Below, piece by piece: positions 8,876 through 16,653 of a DNA stretch of 17,708 nt; within the stretch, counting starts at the first letter, position 1, and each line of letters starts with the position of its first letter. The stretch comes from CAYWCV01 sp964629885. Lineage in GTDB: Bacteria; Bacteroidota; Rhodothermia; Balneolales; CAYWCV01. The DNA lies in contig CAZVRJ010000048.1 in assembly GCA_964629885.1 (NCBI GenBank), forward strand, positions 1 to 17,708, written 5' to 3'. The notes beneath the pieces are model-generated. The model was given only the letters and a program-made list of their open reading frames with translations. It had not been told where the DNA came from and did no database searches. Made by a program: the position numbers and the translations under genes.

Positions 8876-10126
8876 TCAACCAAATTTAATTAAAAAGATT
8901 GTTTTGCCGGGTTGAGACAATATATCAATGCTCCCCCCGTGCGCCTTCACGATATCGTGGGTAATGCTCAGCCCCAAGCCCGTCCCCTGCGTGCCTTTCT
9001 TGGTGGTGAAGAACGGCTGCAGGATCTTGTCCTTGATCTCGTCGGGGATGCCCGGCCCGTTGTCTTCGATTTCGATGGTAACGCGATCGCCGTCGCGGCG
9101 GGTGCGGACAGTTAAATGAGCTGTACTACCGCCAGTCACCTGCGGTGAAGGTCCCGACTTCGTCGGGATGACAGACCCACCAGTCACCTCCGGTGAGGGT
9201 CCCTCCGGGATGACAGCTTCGCCAGTCACCTGCGGTGAAGATCCCTCCGGGATGACAGCTTCGCTATTTATAAAGTTAGACGCCTTCGGCGTAGTACTCG
9301 ATCCCCTCATAGCGTCAAACGCATTCGAGCAGATGTTGAGAATCACTCTGGAGAAGTCCTCATACACCATCGGGACATCCCCAACAGTATCGTCGAGGTC
9401 AATCGTGACCTCGGCCTCGATGGGGTCCTTGCCGGCTCGCATGCCATGATAGGCCAAGTTCGTGAACTCCTTGACCAGCGCGTTCAGGTCGGTGGGCTCC
9501 ATCTTGCCGGAACCACCCCTCGAGTGCTGGAGCATGGACTTCACGATGCCGTCGGCTCGTGAACCGTGCTCGTGGATTTTTTGGAGGTTGACCTTGATAT
9601 CAGCCAAAATATCGGATACAAGAGCAAGAGCAGGAGCAAGAGCAAGAGCAGGAGCAACGTCAAGAACAGGACCTCCACCTTCAACCTCCGCCCTTCCCCC
9701 TTTAATCTTCTCGACTTCGTCGATGGCTTCGTCGACGAGCTCGGCTGATACGCTCGAGAAGTTGTTCACGAAGTTGAGCGGGTTCTTGATTTCGTGGGCG
9801 ATCCCGGCGGTGAGCTGACCGAGCGAGGCCAATTTTTCTTGCTGGATGAGCTGTGATTGGGCGGCTTTTAAATCCTCAAGCGACTTTTGAAGTGCTGTAT
9901 TGCTTTCTTCTATGGCTTTACGTTTGAGCTCCAGCTCCTCAATGGTCTCCTCCAACAAAATGGCCGTGGTTCGCTTGACCTTTTCGGTTCGATCCAGTTT
10001 GAATTCCGATATGGTGAGCTCCTTATCAGCATTTTTTAATGCTTTAACCACAGATGCTTTCTGTTCATCTGTGATGCCCTCCAAATGCTGGAGAATGTCA
10101 AGAATTACTTGGAGATGGGAGTTCAC
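8876..10126 (-). CDS. Soluble sensor-less histidine kinase paired with FIST proteins
   Basis: Cytoplasmic histidine kinase of 416 residues with no membrane segment and no recognisable ligand domain. Residues 1-95 are a helical lead-in with ADKELTISEFKLDRTEKVKRT and LLEETIEELELKRKAIEES, a coiled-coil type I associate with Bacteroidota signalling proteins. The DHp block follows: EKLASLGQLTAGIAHEIKNP, with phosphoacceptor His111. The ATPase has an N box (NICSNAFDAM, from about 262), G1 (DNGPGIP, about 357), F box (PFFTTKKGTQ) and G2 (GTGLGLS). The start is GTG at 10126, which touches the TAG of the upstream FIST gene, so translational coupling is likely; no other in-frame Met precedes the His. 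Two oddities: an Ala-Leu hexanucleotide repeat in the DHp hairpin, and about 57 extra residues after the N box made of in-frame palindromic DNA elements. No response regulator is visible. FIST proteins are the inferred input. Confidence 0.93.
   Translation of the reverse strand: MNSHLQVILDILQHLEGITDEQKASVVKALKNADKELTISEFKLDRTEKVKRTTAILLEETIEELELKRKAIEESNTALQKSLEDLKAAQSQLIQQEKLASLGQLTAGIAHEIKNPLNFVNNFSSVSAELVDEAIDEVEKIKGGRAEVEGGGPVLDVAPALALAPALALVSDILADIKVNLQKIHEHGSRADGIVKSMLQHSRGGSGKMEPTDLNALVKEFTNLAYHGMRAGKDPIEAEVTIDLDDTVGDVPMVYEDFSRVILNICSNAFDAMRGSSTTPKASNFINSEAVIPEGSSPQVTGEAVIPEGPSPEVTGGSVIPTKSGPSPQVTGGSTAHLTVRTRRDGDRVTIEIEDNGPGIPDEIKDKILQPFFTTKKGTQGTGLGLSITHDIVKAHGGSIDILSQPGKTIFLIKFG
9131..9258 (-). 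repeat. Three in-frame double-palindrome elements inside the kinase ATPase domain
   Basis: Three copies lie at 9131-9174, 9179-9216 and 9221-9258. Each has CCAGTCACC-NNN-GGTGA, then (G/A)TCCC...GGGATGACAG. The first copy has the full stem TCCCGAC-TTC-GTCGGGA; the other two have TCCC-TCC-GGGA. Copy-to-copy distances are 48 and 42 nt, both multiples of three. On the coding strand they give repeats of the type VIPEGPSPEVTG (14-16 residues), placed between the N box and the strand before G1. The ends match the intergenic elements at 23-64 and 131-190. A further small palindrome ACGCC-TTC-GGCGT lies beside them at 9280-9292. The reading frame stays open throughout. Confidence 0.88.
9620..9667 (-). 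repeat. Hexanucleotide tandem repeat in the kinase DHp hairpin (encodes Ala-Leu repeats)
   Basis: Eight 6-nt units of the type AAGAGC/AGGAGC run through 9620-9667. The 18 bases at 9620-9637 are repeated exactly at 9638-9655. On the coding strand they encode APALALAPALAL between the two helices of the dimerisation domain. Because the unit is 6 nt, length changes stay in frame. The paralogous kinase carries a related repeat at the equivalent place (13224-13259). Confidence 0.85.
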
Positions 10127-11311
10127 CTATTTTTCTTTCAATGCTACCACACAGCACGTGTTGTTGTGATAATCATTTTTGCCGGTTTTTCCGGGACTAC
10201 TGAGTGACAAGGATTTCCCATATTCACCATAGGAGAAGAAGCCTGCCATAGGTACATCCCATATTTTTTGCACCTGCTCTATCTCCTCCGATACAACCAT
10301 CCCAAACGATAAGTATCTACTCACACACGAAAACATGATCAGGGCATCGGCTTCCTGCTGCGCATCATCCTTTATGATCTTACATTCCGCAACGACTGTA
10401 TCGATGGAGTCAAAATCCGGCGGCATCGAAAACTTAATCTTCGCCCCTTGAGGGACTTTTCCGGAACAAATCAACGAACGATCTTCACGATTGGCAAACA
10501 TGGCTGTGCGTATCACTGGATCGACATTTTCTCGTTCCACCTGCAAGGGATAGTACCAGGAGCTCAGAAATGTCACAATTTCCTTATCGCCTTCCTGTTT
10601 CAACTCTACGCCTAGATAGTTTAACAACATATCCAAAGCTGGCTTATCGTCGAGAGTGTACACAATATTGCCCTCGCTTTTAGTAACTGTCTTTGTAGTA
10701 CCTAAAGCTTTCCATCCACAAGTTGCGATTCCTCTGACATCAATTTTATCCTCATCGATAATAAGTGCCATCAGCGCTGATGCACTGCTTTTCCCATTGG
10801 TAAAGACAAATGTTGAATCCAGCGCCAGATCATCCCCTGCCTTTCCTCCGAATATGTTTACCTCCCTCTCGGCCGCTGTGGCAGGCTTTCCAAAACCTTT
10901 GATGATCCCTTCGACAAATGGCTCGCCATCTAAGGTCACGCCGCTGTTTGCGATGATAAAAGCGGGTTTGGCAAAGGATTCTTTGCCGATAAGTCCCAAT
11001 TTGGTCGCATTTTCGAGAGAAGTCTCCTGGCTAGTTTCGAGTAATTCCAACTTGAAATATGCCGGATTCATGTCGAGCAGTAGCATGACAATACTGCCCT
11101 CTTCTATTTCACCATCAATAAATTCGCCTGCTGTGGTAGAACCAAATATCTGAATGCCTTTTTCATCAAGTATTCTGGAGACAGCATCTCTGTCTTGCTT
11201 GACAGAAAGGAATACAATCGCTAACGTTGGCTTGAAGCCATCGGCCATGCTTGCTGCGAGCGAGTCTTTGATTTCATCGACCGACTTTCCTTTGATGGAT
11301 TTTGCTTTCAT
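10127..11311 (-). CDS. FIST domain sensor protein (copy next to the kinase)
   Basis: Stand-alone FIST protein of 394 residues. FIST domains are proposed intracellular sensors of small ligands (possibly amino acids) that feed kinases and other signalling proteins. FIST_N covers about 20-215, with the conserved IFGSTTAGEFIDGEI block and the FGGKAGDD block; FIST_C covers about 215-390, beginning near GTTKTVTKSEGNIVYTLDDKPAL and ending FFSYGEYG ... NDYHNNTCCVVALKEK. There is no signal peptide or membrane segment, so it is cytoplasmic. It starts with ATG, 22 bp after the first FIST gene, and its TAG is immediately followed by the GTG of the kinase. This arrangement suggests that it is the split-off input module of that kinase. 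No clear ribosome site is seen. Confidence 0.92.
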   Translation of the reverse strand: MKAKSIKGKSVDEIKDSLAASMADGFKPTLAIVFLSVKQDRDAVSRILDEKGIQIFGSTTAGEFIDGEIEEGSIVMLLLDMNPAYFKLELLETSQETSLENATKLGLIGKESFAKPAFIIANSGVTLDGEPFVEGIIKGFGKPATAAEREVNIFGGKAGDDLALDSTFVFTNGKSSASALMALIIDEDKIDVRGIATCGWKALGTTKTVTKSEGNIVYTLDDKPALDMLLNYLGVELKQEGDKEIVTFLSSWYYPLQVERENVDPVIRTAMFANREDRSLICSGKVPQGAKIKFSMPPDFDSIDTVVAECKIIKDDAQQEADALIMFSCVSRYLSFGMVVSEEIEQVQKIWDVPMAGFFSYGEYGKSLSLSSPGKTGKNDYHNNTCCVVALKEK

Positions 11312-11333
11312 GTTCCGAATCTATATGGTAAAG

Positions 11334-12479
11334 TTATTTTTCTTTCAGTGCCACCCAGCTGCACGTGGTGCCCTGAAACGTGGCTTTTCCTCCCTTTGTG
11401 GCACCAAATTCACCGAGACTGAAATAACCGATCATCGGCACGTTCCAAACCTCATTTAGGCCGTTGATCTCTTCATCAATGAGCGGTCCCAAAGACATTT
11501 GACGGCCGATGCAGGAAAAGACCAGCAAGGCGTCGGCTTCAGGTAGGGTCCATTCTTTCAAATCTCGGGCACTATCAATCACGGTTTCTACAATATCGAA
11601 TTCCGGTGGCAGGGAAAACCGAATTTTGGCACCCTGAGGAATTCGTCCACCGCACAAAACGGCGCCCGTCTCCTTGTTAAACATCAGGGGTGGCTTCATG
11701 ACTGGGTCACCTTCGCCCCCAATAACCTGTAAAGGGTATGTTCCGATTTGCATCAGCAGATCATCACTTGCAGCCATGTCGACTTTCGCACCGGTAAACC
11801 GTAACAGAACATCCAACGCCGGTTCGTCGTCGATGGCGATCACCCAGTTGCCTTCACTGCGGGTTACCGTTTTCGGGGTACCGACGGGTTTCCAACCGGA
11901 GACAGCAAGCCCATGAACCTCGACGCGTTCCTGATCGATTATGAGGCATATTACAGCATGTTGACTCTGCTCGTTATTGGTAAAAACGACGTGATCCGGC
12001 CAATAGGGTTTTCCGCCTGAGAATCCACCAACAACGAGTGCATTTTCACCAGCACTGGACATAAAACCCTCTATCAAAGCTTCTCCAGGTACCTCAGCCT
12101 GGGAAACGGATAATATAAAGGCTGGTCGCTGGAACGCTGCACATCCGATTTGGGCAATTTCACAGGCAACATGCACCCCGGCGTCAAAGTCATCATTCGG
12201 TAGTGATTTCAGGACAATTTTGAAACAAGACGGGTCAAGATCCATCAACAAAATACTGGCTTGATCATTTTCCATGCCTTGATCCGTAAACATATCGGGT
12301 GTATTGGCTCCGAAAATGGCAATGTTCTTTTCGTCAAGTGCCTCTACAATCCCCGAATAATCGAAGTGTGAGGGCACGAAAACAAGCCCGAGTGTCGGAT
12401 TAAACCCTTCGGATGCAGCCAGCTCAAGGGCAGATCGAATGGCTTCGGGATTTTTCCCGACGATGGTTCTTGCGTTCAT
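11334..12479 (-). CDS. FIST domain sensor protein (divergent paralogue)
   Basis: Second FIST protein, 381 residues and colinear over its whole length with the neighbour at 10127-11311: IFGANTP, MDLDPSCFKI, FSGGKPYWPDHVVFTN, GTPKTVTRSEGNWVIAIDDEPALDVLL and the C-terminal YFSLGEFG ... CSWVALKEK tail. It is cytoplasmic, with no signal peptide. The usual TTAGE motif of the FIST_N domain, kept in the neighbour, is replaced here by NTPDMF. The YHN of the C-terminal part is also changed, to FQG. The two copies therefore probably bind different ligands, or one has lost ligand binding. It starts with ATG at 12479 without a clear ribosome site. It follows the large kinase by 133 bp, a spacer that contains a FIST remnant. 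Confidence 0.92.
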   Translation of the reverse strand: MNARTIVGKNPEAIRSALELAASEGFNPTLGLVFVPSHFDYSGIVEALDEKNIAIFGANTPDMFTDQGMENDQASILLMDLDPSCFKIVLKSLPNDDFDAGVHVACEIAQIGCAAFQRPAFILSVSQAEVPGEALIEGFMSSAGENALVVGGFSGGKPYWPDHVVFTNNEQSQHAVICLIIDQERVEVHGLAVSGWKPVGTPKTVTRSEGNWVIAIDDEPALDVLLRFTGAKVDMAASDDLLMQIGTYPLQVIGGEGDPVMKPPLMFNKETGAVLCGGRIPQGAKIRFSLPPEFDIVETVIDSARDLKEWTLPEADALLVFSCIGRQMSLGPLIDEEINGLNEVWNVPMIGYFSLGEFGATKGGKATFQGTTCSWVALKEK

Positions 12480-12561
12480 GTTTGGGTGGTTTTTTAATTT
12501 CCAGAATTCTTGGGATTACTGACACCGGCAACACTTATCTATCGGGTTTCCCGGCTTGAGT

Positions 12562-12606
12562 CTTTTCTCTAAATGCCACCCAGCAGCAGGCGCCCGAGTG
12601 AAATTC
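12562..12606 (-). pseudogene. Remnant of a third FIST gene (C-terminal tail only)
   Basis: The spacer between the large kinase and the FIST genes reads, on the minus strand, EFHSGACCWVAFREK. This matches the last residues of the two intact FIST proteins (FQGTTCSWVALKEK and YHNNTCCVVALKEK). At the DNA level, a block around TGC-GC-TGGGTGGCA is shared with the FIST gene at 11334. The remnant begins 6 nt after the kinase stop codon, happens to be in the same frame, and continues ten codons to a TAA. It has no start or body. The likeliest reading is that a third FIST gene was deleted and left its 3' end. The match is short, so confidence is moderate. Confidence 0.6.
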
Positions 12607-12612
12607 TATGCA

Positions 12613-15600
12613 TTAAGCAGTGAGTGATATTGAAAATATGGTTTGTCCAGGTTTTGTTTGAATACGAAACACGCCACCATGTGCCTTGATGATATCGTGG
12701 GTGATACTCAAGCCAAGCCCAGTTCCCTGAGTACCCTTCTTTGTGGTGAAGAATGGCTGTAGGATCTTGTCTTTGATATCGTCGGGGATACCGGGTCCAT
12801 TGTCCTCAATTTCGATGGTTACGCGGTCGCCATTTCGACGGGTGCGGACGGTGAGGCGCGGGTAGTAGGGACCATCTAATCCCCGATCACCGACCCCCGA
12901 TCCCTGAATTGATCCACGCATGGCATCGAATGCATTCGAGCATATGTTGATAATCACGCGAGAGAAATCCTCATATACCACCGGGACTTCACCAGTGTTA
13001 TCGTCAAGATCGAGAGAGATTTGAACATCGATGGGTTCCTTACCGGCGCGCATACCGTGGTAGGACAGGTTCGCAAACTCGCTGACCATGGCGTTCAGAT
13101 TGGTCGGTTCCATCTTACCCGTACCACCACGGGAATGCTGGAGCATGGACTTCACGATACCGTCGGCCCGAGTGCCGTGCTCGTGGATCTTCTCGAGGTT
13201 TATCTTCATGTCGGAGAGGATTTCAAGAACAAGATCAAGATCAAGAACAGGAGCAGGCTCACCATCACCCTTCAACCTTTCCCCTTCAAACTTTTTCACT
13301 TCGTCGAGCACTTCGTCGAGCATCTCGAGGCTCACGTTCGAGAAGTTATTGACGAAGTTGAGTGGATTCTTAATTTCGTGGGCGATGCCAGCGGTAAGCT
13401 GACCCAAGGATGCCAGTTTTTCCTGCTGCACGAGTTGTTCCTGTGCCGAATGTAGGTCACTCAAGGCCGACTGCAGCTTGCGGTAGGCTTCCGCATTTTG
13501 CAAGGCCACACTCACATTGGCCGCAATGGTGGTCAGAAGCCGCAAATCATCTTCAGTGAAGCGGTTTTCTTCTTCTGTGCTCTGCACACTGATAACGCCG
13601 TTCGGGCTGTCGCCTGTTTGAATCGGAACACCTAGAAACGAAGACGTGACCCGGCCGATCCGTTTGGATTTCAGCTGTTGCCTTATTTCATCTATCCCCT
13701 TATTGATTAGCAGTGGTGTGTTGCTCGAAATTATGCGTTCGGTGAATCCATTCCCAAACTTACGAGATTCGTTTTTATCGCCGTACTCGTAGGGGAAATG
13801 GACCATGTCTGTCTCTTTGTCGTAAAGCGAGATATATACGATATCCGCCTTGAAGGTATCTCTCATTTGATCACCCACCAGTTGGATGAGTGCATCCAGA
13901 TCGAGCTGGGAAACCATCGCTTTGCTGATGTGATTCACGGTTTGCATTTCGCCAGCGAGCTGTTCGGTCTCAGCGAGCAGGCGCGTTGTTTCATTGAATA
14001 ATCGAGCGTTTTCTAGTGCCACGCTCATACTGTTCGTAAGGGTGGTAAGTAGCCTGACATCGGAGTCGGTGAACGCATTTTCACGTTCTACATTCTGCAG
14101 GCTGATAGATCCCATCACTTTGTCGCCTACAATCATAGGGACAAAGATTCCAGATTTCGGCGGCAATCCTTTCGAGACACCGGTACCGCCATACTTGTTG
14201 GCAGTCTCTGAATAATTTTCGTTTATGATGAGGGGAGCCTTCGTTTTTAGCAAATGCTTATTTGCCCAAATGAGCGGCCTTGGCTCAGCAAATATCCGTT
14301 CACCTTTTTCGACGACGAATTCCCAATGTTCCAGTTCATTGTCGTCACTAAACGTTCGAATGACAAGTGTCTGTGTGTTGACGACTTCAAAAATTCGATT
14401 ACCTACCAGTTCGTAAATGCCCTGCATGTTCATCTCGGCCACGAGACCCTGTTGCACACTGTTAATAACAGCTAGCTCTGCGTTTCGCTGTTCCATTTCT
14501 GCCAAGAGACGGGTGGTTTCATTGAAAAGGCGAGCGTTTTCAAGAGCCACGCTCATGCTGTTGACCAGTGTGTTTAAAAGCCGAACATCCGAATCATTGA
14601 ATGTGTTAGCCCGATCCAGATTTTGCAACGTCACATACCCTCTAACGGACTCACCAACAATCATGGGCACATAAAGAACAGATATGGCAACCCTTGTACC
14701 CGGAACCGGTTTAAATGGTTTGCCATTGATTTCAGCCATCAGTCGTGCTGCTTCATCATTAAATAGGATGGTTTGCCGGTCGTTGACAATTCTTTCCCTG
14801 ACTTTATCGTACGGTCTAGGATTCGGGTACAACCGATCGCCGTCTTCGAACAGATATTCAAATTTCTCCATTTTATGTTCGAAATCGAAGGTGACTATGC
14901 CCGTTACTTGGGCATCGAACACATTCCTGATTCTTTCGCCGACGAGGTTGTAAATGCCCTGCATATCCATCTCGGCCACGAGACCCTGTTGCACACTGTT
15001 AATAACAGCGAGCTCTGCGTTTCGTTGTTCCGTTTCGTTGAATAACCGGGCATTTTCCAAAGCAACGCTCATGCTGTTTGAGAGGGTGCTCAGAAGGCGT
15101 ACATCCGACTCACTGAAGGCCATTTCCCGATCCAGGTTCTGTAGAGATACGTAACCGCGAACGGCATCTCCGATTATAAGCGGCACATATACCATTGCCT
15201 TAGGGAAACTCGTGCCTGGCACAGCTTTGGGGGCTTCGCCGGTTATCGTAACAAACGCCTCAGAAGCGTTCTCGTTTATCCAGATCAGTTTCTGGGTTTT
15301 AATAAGACGCTGGCGGATTTTGTCATATTTGCGAGGTTCCGGATAATACCGTGTGCCATTTTCAAAGAGATATTGAAATTTTTCGGTCAGCTGTTCGTGG
15401 TCAAAAATAGCGATTATTGCAACTTGGGCATCAAAAAGATCTCGGATTTTATCACCCACCAGCTCGTAAATTCCCCGCATGCTCATCTCGGCCACCAAGC
15501 CTTCTTGAACACTATTGATCACGGCCAGTTCGGCATTGCGCTGCTCGGTTTCATTGAACAGGCGCGCGTTTTCAAGGGCGACGCTCATGCTGTTTGCAAG

Positions 15601-16459
15601 CGTTCCTAGTAGGCGTACATCGTAGTCGCTGAAGGCAAATTCATGGTCAATATTTTGCAGGCTAACATATCCAAAAACCGTTTCTTTGGTGACAAGCGGA
15701 ACAAACACCATGGATTTTGGGAAAGCGGTACCCGGTACGGCGTTGGTGATGTGNNNNNNNNNNNNNNNNNNNNNNNNNNNNNNNNNNNNNNNNNNNNNNN
15801 NNNNNNNNNNNNNNNNNNNNNNNNNNNNNNNNNNNNNNNNNNNNNNNNNNNNNGCCTTCCTGAACGCTGTTGATCACGGCCAATTCGGCATTGCGCTGCT
15901 CCGTTTCATTGAAGAGTCGGGCATTCTCAAGGGCAATACTGATGCTGTTCGCGAGAGTACTAAGCAGCTGAACATCCGATTCTGCGAAGGCGTGCTCACG
16001 GTCGAGGCTTTGAAGACTCAAGCAACCCGTTACTCTATCGCTGACGATGAGTGGCACAAATACAAGCGATTTCGGCAGCCGGGTTCCTGGAACTGGGATG
16101 TGTTTATCTCCGGTAATATTTTCAACCGTTTCGTCGGCATTTTCATTGATGAGCAGAATCGTGCGGTTATTGATGATCCAATTCCGTATTTCGTTCAACG
16201 GACGCGATTCGGGATACAGTCGTTCTCCATCTTCGAAGAGATACTGGAAATGCTCAAGAGAGGTTTCAAGATCGAACGTGTATATACCAGTAACCTGGGC
16301 ATCAAAGATGTCGCGCAGACGGTCGCCGACCATTTCATAGATTTCCTGCATTTCCAATTTTGCCAACAATCCGGTCTGCACACTGCTGATCAGAGCCAGT
16401 TCTGCTTCCCGTTGCCTGAGTCTACCAGCTAATTCATCCAAATGATTATCACTGTTCAT
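12613..16459 (-). CDS. Large soluble histidine kinase with at least six tandem GAF domains (interrupted by an assembly gap)
   Basis: A single cytoplasmic kinase read in two pieces: 202 codons (16459-15854), then 100 Ns, then 15753-12613. Both gap edges fall on codon boundaries, so the real gap length should be a multiple of three. GAF units, in order: one at about 16400-15870; one split by the gap; one at about 15500-14985; one at about 14985-14450; one at about 14450-13960; and a more divergent one at about 13960-13470 (FLGVPIQTGDSPNGVISVQ). The first five share VPGT--PKS--FVPLI, GYVSLQNLDRE-AF and SVALENARLFNETEQRNAELAVINSVQ. Then come DHp (EKLASLGQLTAGIAHEIKNP, His codon 13378-13380), the N box (about 12920-12953), G1 DNGPGIP and G2 GTGLGLS. 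The estimated full length is about 1335 residues if a single module spans the gap. The C-terminal half is closely similar to the kinase at 8876-10126. Ligands are unknown. Confidence 0.9.
12877..12904 (-). repeat. Degenerate 7-nt tandem repeat in the kinase ATPase loop
   Basis: About four units of the type (C/T)(G/A)AYCCC occur: TAATCCC, CGATCAC, CGACCCC, CGATCCC. They encode part of SGVGDRGLDGP, between the N box and the strand before G1. The position is equivalent to that of the palindromic elements in the smaller kinase. Since 7 is not a multiple of 3, single-unit changes would break the frame. The repeat is short and imperfect. Confidence 0.5.
13224..13259 (-). repeat. Hexanucleotide repeat in the DHp hairpin of the large kinase
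   Basis: Six 6-nt units of the type CAAGAA/CAAGAT/CAGGAG run through 13224-13259. They encode PAPVLDLDLVLE on the coding strand, in the turn between the two dimerisation helices. The position and unit type match the longer repeat at 9620-9667 in the smaller kinase, although the encoded residues differ. Confidence 0.7.
14431..15008 (-). repeat. Near-identical GAF linker segments within the large kinase
   Basis: The 41 bases at 14431-14471 recur exactly at 14968-15008, a distance of 537 nt (179 codons). They encode the linker just after the conserved RNAELAVINSVQQGLVAEM junction. A similar but diverged copy starts near 15484, 516 nt further on. Perfect DNA identity within an otherwise diverged array points to recent duplication or gene conversion between modules. 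Confidence 0.85.
15754..15853. other. Assembly gap of 100 N inside the multi-GAF kinase
   Basis: Exactly 100 Ns, a conventional placeholder for unknown length. The flanks are GAF-module sequence: upstream (minus strand) ends after AVINSVQEG, downstream resumes at HITNAVPGT. By alignment with the next module, about 87 codons (261 nt) are missing if one module spans the gap. More would be missing if extra modules were collapsed. The apparent frame change across the Ns is an artefact, because 100 is not a multiple of three. Confidence 0.95.
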
Positions 16460-16653
16460 ATTGTTGTTTGACCAATTACTTTTTCAGCTCATGTGTGTTT
16501 GACGACAACCGACGATTCGACTTCCCATAATATTAAATATGTGCAAATATTCATGGATTTTATGCATTTAATTCTCTTCCATCGCCTTCCAAATCGATGC
16601 TATATAGTAGGGTTGATGCATCTCGAATTGACTGGAGCCTCCTTGATGGAGCA
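16460..16653 (-). other. 194-bp intergenic region upstream of the multi-GAF kinase
   Basis: An AT-rich spacer between the stop of the DUF5916 gene and the start of the kinase. The promoter of the signalling cluster would be expected here. I see AT-rich stretches (around 16529-16540 and 16598-16608) but no promoter pair, operator or terminator hairpin that I can defend. No ribosome site precedes the kinase ATG. Confidence 0.4.

Noticed and set aside
8835..8879. Start of the DUF885 gene at TTG 8879 with a 4-bp overlap to the kinase
   Set aside because: It would add 15 residues before a standard lipoprotein signal. An ATG at 8834 or 8849 is more plausible.
9131..9258. Possible CRISPR array
   Set aside because: Repeats are palindromic elements with almost no spacer between them, inside an open reading frame, in only three copies. 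There are no spacers and no cas genes.
10656..11153. Plus-strand open frame of 165 codons
   Set aside because: It lies entirely antisense to the FIST gene, whose domain motifs are clear on the minus strand.
15662..15753. Continuation of the upstream kinase frame past the gap (reads HHQRRTGYRFPKIHG...)
   Set aside because: This frame arises only because 100 Ns are not a multiple of three. The GAF sequence continues in the other frame.
15686..16432. Plus-strand open frame of 248 codons spanning the gap
   Set aside because: It is antisense to a clear GAF module and includes the Ns, with no recognisable protein features.
16621..16653. Terminator after the DUF5916 gene
   Set aside because: The GCTCC segments there are direct repeats rather than a clean inverted pair, and no T-run follows.
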